Shown piece after piece: positions 10,161 through 13,278 of a stretch of 13,278 bases of DNA (positions are counted from its first letter, which is position 1; each line of letters opens with the position of its first letter). The stretch covers positions 1 through 13,278 of the forward strand of contig WNYE01000192.1 of assembly GCA_021396245.1 (NCBI GenBank), read 5' to 3'. The stretch is from Sporothrix humicola (Eukaryota; Ascomycota; Sordariomycetes; Ophiostomatales; Ophiostomataceae). The position numbers and the translations under genes were made by a program. The notes beneath the pieces were generated by a model, which worked only from the letters and a program-made list of their open reading frames with translations, searched no databases and had not been told where the DNA came from.

Positions 10161-10167
10161 GTTTAAG
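10161..10167 (-). promoter_or_regulatory. TATA-like core element of H3
   Basis: CTTAAAC on the H3 sense strand is 150 nt before the ATG, almost the same distance as the TTTAAA element before H4. It is a weak match to a TATA box; the matched position in both genes is the main support. Confidence 0.45.
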
Positions 10168-10197
10168 TAGGCCGCGTTTGCGAAAAGCGTCTTGCAG

Positions 10198-10207
10198 GCT
10201 GATTTGG
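10198..10207 (-). promoter_or_regulatory. Shared histone element CAAATCAGCC, H3 copy
   Basis: CAAATCAGCC lies 186-195 nt before the H3 ATG on the H3 sense strand. An exact 10-base copy lies before H4 in the same orientation relative to its gene. The core resembles the NF-Y/HAP preferred site CCAATCAG with one change, so it may be a variant CCAAT box or a separate histone-specific site. Confidence 0.6.
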
Positions 10208-10234
10208 GGCGGTGGGTCCGCTACCCGCGCTTTA

Positions 10235-10239
10235 ATTGG
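10235..10239 (-). promoter_or_regulatory. CCAAT box upstream of H3
   Basis: CCAAT in ACCAATTAAAG on the H3 sense strand, about 225 nt before the ATG, between the TGACGC and CAAATCAGCC elements. It is a likely binding site for the fungal HAP/NF-Y complex by sequence match only. Confidence 0.5.
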
Positions 10240-10269
10240 TGGGCATGCGTCACTTTATTCGGCTGGCGT

Positions 10270-10294
10270 GGAGCGCATTTTTGTGTTTTTATTT
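10270..10294. promoter_or_regulatory. Shared GGAGCG...TGTGTTTTTATTT module, H3 side
   Basis: GGAGCG at 10270-10275 is followed by TGTGTTTTTATTT at 10282-10294. The same two words occur before H4 at 11135-11140 and 11144-11156. Both copies have the same plus-strand orientation, so they point in opposite directions relative to the two genes. Each copy lies 17-18 nt from a TGACGC hexamer. Confidence 0.5.
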
Positions 10295-11000
10295 TCCCAT
10301 TTCACACTAGCCCCCCTGTCTTCCTGTCTTGGCACCGCGCTGCCTTTTCAGTGTGCCATTTTTGTCCTGCCTTCCCGATCGCTAACCTATTACGGAGTAG
10401 GAATGACAGGCAAAACGATTGGAAAAGAATCACCGCATGTCATCGATGAGACAATGAAATTCGACAGGCATTGTAACTGCTGTTTATCTTACAGGGCGTA
10501 CGTAGCGTTAATATCAGTTTTTCGCCAGAGATATGGTATCTTACCTTGGTTTTGCACAAGCTGGAAGATCGCGTTATGGCGATGCTCCGTGTTGCCTGTC
10601 GTGTTTACACATTAAGCTTACAGAAATGTATAAATCAAGAAAACGGTAAGTAACAAGTTAGAGCGTACGATTGCAATCTGTGCGGTTTCTTCGTAGTACA
10701 GAGGAGTCGATAAAACGTCACTGTGGGTATCGGAACACTTTGGCAAACAAAGGTATCTTGTCATATCTCAATACAACCTTTCAATGCGGCAGTAGTTGGC
10801 CGTACTCTGCATCTAGAGCACATCGTCTCAGGCGCGAATACAAACGTGCCCTTGTGAACGGCTTCGTGACTTGATCCAAGCAAGCACCAGGTTCACGTTG
10901 TAGACGGTGCGGCTCCCACAGCTGCGGGCGAACTAGGCGTGAATGCCTTGTTTATCCATGTTTCACGTCCTTGGGAATAATTTTGCGCCGCGCTATTTGG

Positions 11001-11005
11001 CCAAT
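11001..11005 (+). promoter_or_regulatory. CCAAT box, left member of an inverted pair
   Basis: Lies within GGCCAATC (10999-11006), whose exact reverse complement GATTGGCC is at 11033-11040. The pair sits about 400-440 nt before the H4 ATG. GGCCAATC is a good match to an NF-Y/HAP site. Confidence 0.5.
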
Positions 11006-11033
11006 CTTGCTGTTTATTTCATCTTCGTTCCTG

Positions 11034-11038
11034 ATTGG
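11034..11038 (-). promoter_or_regulatory. CCAAT box, right member of an inverted pair
   Basis: ATTGG within GATTGGCC (11033-11040), the reverse complement of the GGCCAATC at 10999-11006, with 26 nt between the two 8-mers. Paired opposed CCAAT boxes would suit a promoter serving genes on both sides. Confidence 0.5.
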
Positions 11039-11134
11039 CCTGATTCGAAAAAAATATGCCACGATTTTTTTGTTTCTTTTCTGTTGAATTCAGACCCACA
11101 ATTCACAATCCCTTGTCAGGTGTGCCTTTATCCT

Positions 11135-11156
11135 GGAGCGAGCTGTGTTTTTATTT
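11135..11156. promoter_or_regulatory. Shared GGAGCG...TGTGTTTTTATTT module, H4 side
   Basis: GGAGCG (11135-11140) then TGTGTTTTTATTT (11144-11156), matching the copy at 10270-10294 with a shorter gap. TGACGC follows at 11175-11180, 18 nt away, close to the 17-nt gap on the H3 side. Confidence 0.5.
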
Positions 11157-11225
11157 GTCGCGGAGTGGGGCTTTTGACGCGGAGGCAGGCTGGCATTTTA
11201 GACCAAGAAAACCGCGACAGCTTGT

Positions 11226-11235
11226 CAAATCAGCC
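11226..11235 (+). promoter_or_regulatory. Shared histone element CAAATCAGCC, H4 copy
   Basis: Exact 10-base match to the element before H3, in the same orientation relative to its gene and at a similar distance (205-214 nt before the H4 ATG). TGACGC lies 45 nt upstream and TTTAAA 48 nt downstream, mirroring the order on the H3 side. Confidence 0.6.
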
Positions 11236-11237
11236 AC

Positions 11238-11259
11238 TGATCTGGCCCCGCTCAGATCA
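11238..11259. promoter_or_regulatory. 7-bp perfect inverted repeat in the H4 proximal promoter
   Basis: TGATCTG (11238-11244) and CAGATCA (11253-11259) are exact reverse complements with an 8-nt GC-rich spacer. The element begins 3 nt after the CAAATCAGCC site, about 180-200 nt before the H4 ATG. It has no counterpart on the H3 side, so it may be an H4-specific dimer site. Confidence 0.4.
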
Positions 11260-11283
11260 ACCGCGTTTCCAAACAATCCCACA

Positions 11284-11289
11284 TTTAAA
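11284..11289 (+). promoter_or_regulatory. TATA-like core element of H4
   Basis: TTTAAA begins 156 nt before the H4 ATG, matching the position of the TTAAA element before H3. It is followed by a pyrimidine-rich leader (about 11350-11439) of the kind found in highly expressed fungal genes. Confidence 0.45.
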
Positions 11290-11439
11290 GACAGACGATT
11301 CCCCGCCTAGATCACCGGCTACGTTGTAGAGTTCACGTCCCCAGTTGCTTAATTCCTTCCATTCAACGATCGCTTCAACTTGCAATTCTAACACTCTTCT
11401 TACCCTCCTTACCTTCTTTTACCTAACCTCACTCTCAAT

Positions 11440-11860
<421 letters not shown>

Positions 11861-12118
11861 GCTTAATGATTAACGGTTTCTTTTCTTTTTTCGATTTCTG
11901 TTTCGGGGTCTTTTGGCGGATTGGGATGGTATGCGTTGATTACGGTTTTATTTCATTACGGCTATTGTACCATAAGTGGGCATACTGGTGTTTCTACGTT
12001 CTTAACGTAATTTACTCGTTTTCATTGAGTGGCGTTTCGTTTTATGTTTTCCTGTTCGAGTGCTCTTATTGGTTTATGTGTGACGCGTTGTTCGTATATT
12101 AGATGGGCTTCCTTTTTA
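11861..12118. other. H4 3' flank
   Basis: T-rich sequence of ordinary composition that still contains CpA and TpG, unlike the block to its right. It presumably holds the H4 3' UTR and poly(A) site. An open frame at 11866-12102 encodes only aromatic and hydrophobic residues typical of T-rich DNA and is not accepted as a gene. Confidence 0.6.
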
Positions 12119-12149
12119 AAACACCTGTTCTTTTAATAATAATAAAAGT

Positions 12150-12170
12150 ATTTTAATATTATATTAAAAT
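12150..12170. repeat. 21-bp near-perfect palindrome at the RIP boundary
   Basis: ATTTTAATAT (12150-12159) and ATATTAAAAT (12161-12170) are exact reverse complements around one central T. A second partial palindrome, CTTTTAATAATAATAAAAG, lies just upstream (12130-12148). Both sit where normal composition gives way to AT-rich DNA, so they may mark the end of an inserted element or just reflect AT bias. Confidence 0.5.
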
Positions 12171-12625
12171 CCTTCGAGGCCTTTTAACCTCGTCACCCGA
12201 AAGGAGCCTTGTCTTTTTAGTGGCTTTATAACCTTTCGAGAACCTTCGGTAAAAAAGGTAAAGAGGCTTTAAGGGACTCCCCTCGAGGACTCCTCTCGTT
12301 TTCGTATATAATCTCGATAAATTTAAATAAAAGAAACTTAAAGAAAAGTTTTATTTATAAAAGGTTAAGTTTTTGTTTAAAAAAAAAAGATAAAATTTAC
12401 TTTTTATTTTAGTTTATTTATAATAATATTATTATTTTATTTTATTTTTTTATGTATACAATAATTATAATTTAAAATAAAATTAATAATAAAATAAAAT
12501 AAAAATAATTAAATTTTATATAAATTTATATATAAATTTACGTTTTCGTTAATTTATTAATTAATTATATTTTTAATTTAATTTAATTTTTATATTTTTT
12601 ATTATTATTTAATAATTTTTAAAAA

Positions 12626-13042
12626 ATAAAACTTCGTAAACGGCTTATAACGACATAACTACTCGCGCGCATCGACAATTATTAAACAAACACTATTACG
12701 AAAATCGTAATATTAACTTTAGTTAACGTTATGGCGGACGTTATAACGTAAAACGAGGTTAACGATATACGTTTAATTAAAGGTAAAAGACTTGAAAACT
12801 TACGGTATAATACGGTTGAAACCGATGTAATATAAACGTAATATATTAACGAAAGTTTAATAAAAATTAAAAATAAAATTAAGAAATTTATCGAAAATAT
12901 TATTTTAAATATCGTAGGTGTTAAAAGGTTTAATATAATTATTCGTATAGTTTGTGACGCGGTTAACGTGGTTTTACGAAAAGATACGATTATAGTCGAT
13001 AAAAATAAATTAACGGTTTTAATTAAAAAAAAATACTTTTAA
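12626..13042 (+). pseudogene. RIP-disrupted reading frame of a repeat element
   Basis: One frame holds about 138 codons interrupted by five stops (12656, 12683, 12749, 12833, 12839), all TAA, as expected if CAA glutamine codons were converted by RIP. The last 66 codons before the terminal TAA at 13040 are open, which is unlikely by chance at this AT content. The conceptual product is rich in Lys, Glu, Asp and Leu, as in IKGKRLENLRYNTVETD and VVLRKDTIIVDKNKLTVLIK. The ATA at 12626 could be a RIP-mutated ATG. I do not recognise the family; a gag-like or other retroelement protein is possible. It cannot make this protein now. Confidence 0.5.
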
Positions 13043-13124
13043 TATTTTATTTTTTAATTATATTATTAATAATACGGGTAAAATTTAAACGTAAAAAATA
13101 CGTAATATTATAAAATAAAAATAA

Positions 13125-13278
13125 AATTATTACGAATTAACGGTAATATTTAACGGATTTAATAAAACGTTTATAAAATAACTTTTTAACGAAACTTTAA
13201 CGGTAATTAATAAATTAATAATAAAATTAAGTAAAGTAATAATAATAAAAAAGTTATTTAACGGTAATTTAATTATTA
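13125..13278 (+). pseudogene. Second RIP-disrupted reading frame, cut by the window edge
   Basis: In a different frame from the upstream relic, 51 codons run from 13125 to the right edge with a single TAA at 13179. The translation (for example ELTVIFNGFNKTFIK, then LFNETLTVINKLIIKLSKV) looks protein-like and Lys/Asn/Leu-rich. It may continue the same element after a frameshift or be a separate ORF. The family is not recognised. Confidence 0.35.

Larger units (their letters stand above)
10013..11439. promoter_or_regulatory. Divergent histone H3-H4 intergenic promoter region
   Basis: The H3 and H4 start codons face away from one another across 1427 bp with no supported gene inside. Both flanks carry matching elements in mirrored order: TGACGC (minus strand 10247-10252; plus strand 11175-11180), CAAATCAGCC (10198-10207; 11226-11235) and TTAAA (10162-10166; 11284-11289). 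CCAAT boxes are at 10235-10239 (minus), 11001-11005 (plus) and 11034-11038 (minus). The central part (about 10330-10980) has no recognisable feature beyond one TACGGAGTA copy. Paired control of H3 and H4 fits the need for equal amounts during S phase. Confidence 0.85.
12119..13278. mobile_element. RIP-degraded repeat, probably a retroelement relic, running off the right edge
   Basis: Composition changes sharply about 260 bp after the H4 stop to very AT-rich DNA. From 12721 to 13278 I count no CpA on the plus strand and eight TpG, while 32 of 38 C residues are in CpG, the pattern left by RIP (CpA to TpA). RIP acts on duplicated DNA, so this was probably a multicopy element. A less AT-rich segment (about 12165-12310), then TATATAAT (12305-12312) and AATAAA (12326-12331), would fit an LTR with its promoter and poly(A) signal, followed by coding remnants from 12626. 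The LTR reading is speculative: no second LTR or target-site duplication is visible. Confidence 0.7.

Noticed and set aside
10178..10615. 145-aa open frame in the H3-H4 promoter
   Set aside because: Starts within the H3 proximal promoter elements, has no domain signature, and overlaps another frame of similar quality.
10943..11329. 128-aa open frame running through the H4 promoter elements
   Set aside because: Covers CCAAT, CAAATCAGCC and TTTAAA sites and has no recognisable protein features; treated as chance.
11866..12102. 78-aa hydrophobic frame starting 6 nt after the H4 stop
   Set aside because: Aromatic and hydrophobic content follows from the T-rich 3' UTR; no independent start signal or homology recognised.

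Overview
This window is nuclear DNA from a filamentous ascomycete (Pezizomycotina), most likely a sordariomycete and perhaps Hypocreales. The evidence is short GT-AG introns (56-136 nt) with CTAAY-type branch sites, fungal-type histones (H4 starting MTGRGK, H3 ending RGERN), a divergent H3-H4 pair with introns, and a right-hand block showing the footprint of repeat-induced point mutation (RIP). The order-level placement is inference from overall protein resemblance.

Layout, left to right. 1-143 is a T homopolymer followed by a C run, and about 250-470 is purine-rich degenerate repeat. 480-1839 is gene-poor and ends in the RPA190 upstream region. 1840-7142 (+) encodes the largest subunit of RNA polymerase I (two exons, 1745 aa). 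7143-7730 is a spacer carrying a TATA box for the next gene. 7731-8829 (+) is a five-exon, 223-aa kappa-class glutathione S-transferase / DsbA-like protein. 8830-9466 is the spacer between convergent genes, with a 38-nt pure purine tract. 9467-10012 (-) is histone H3 (three exons, 136 aa). 10013-11439 is the shared H3-H4 intergenic promoter. 11440-11860 (+) is histone H4 (three exons, 103 aa). From about 12119 to the right edge the sequence is very AT-rich, RIP-mutated repeat DNA with remnants of reading frames.

The genes are housekeeping functions: rRNA synthesis (RPA190), nucleosome core (H3/H4) and thiol/redox chemistry (GST kappa). Only H3 and H4 are clearly co-regulated. Their intergenic region has the same short elements in mirrored order: TGACGC, then CAAATCAGCC, then a TTAAA core element about 150 nt before each ATG. 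A GGAGCG...TGTGTTTTTATTT module sits on each flank.

No unknown multi-gene system, CRISPR array, rRNA or convincing tRNA is visible. The most interesting points are the mirrored histone promoter elements, the abrupt RIP boundary about 260 bp after H4, the degraded reading frame inside the RIP block whose five internal stops are all TAA, and the repeated 10-mer TACGGAGTAC. All coordinates, splice sites and counts were worked out by hand from the sequence; no database or alignment was run.
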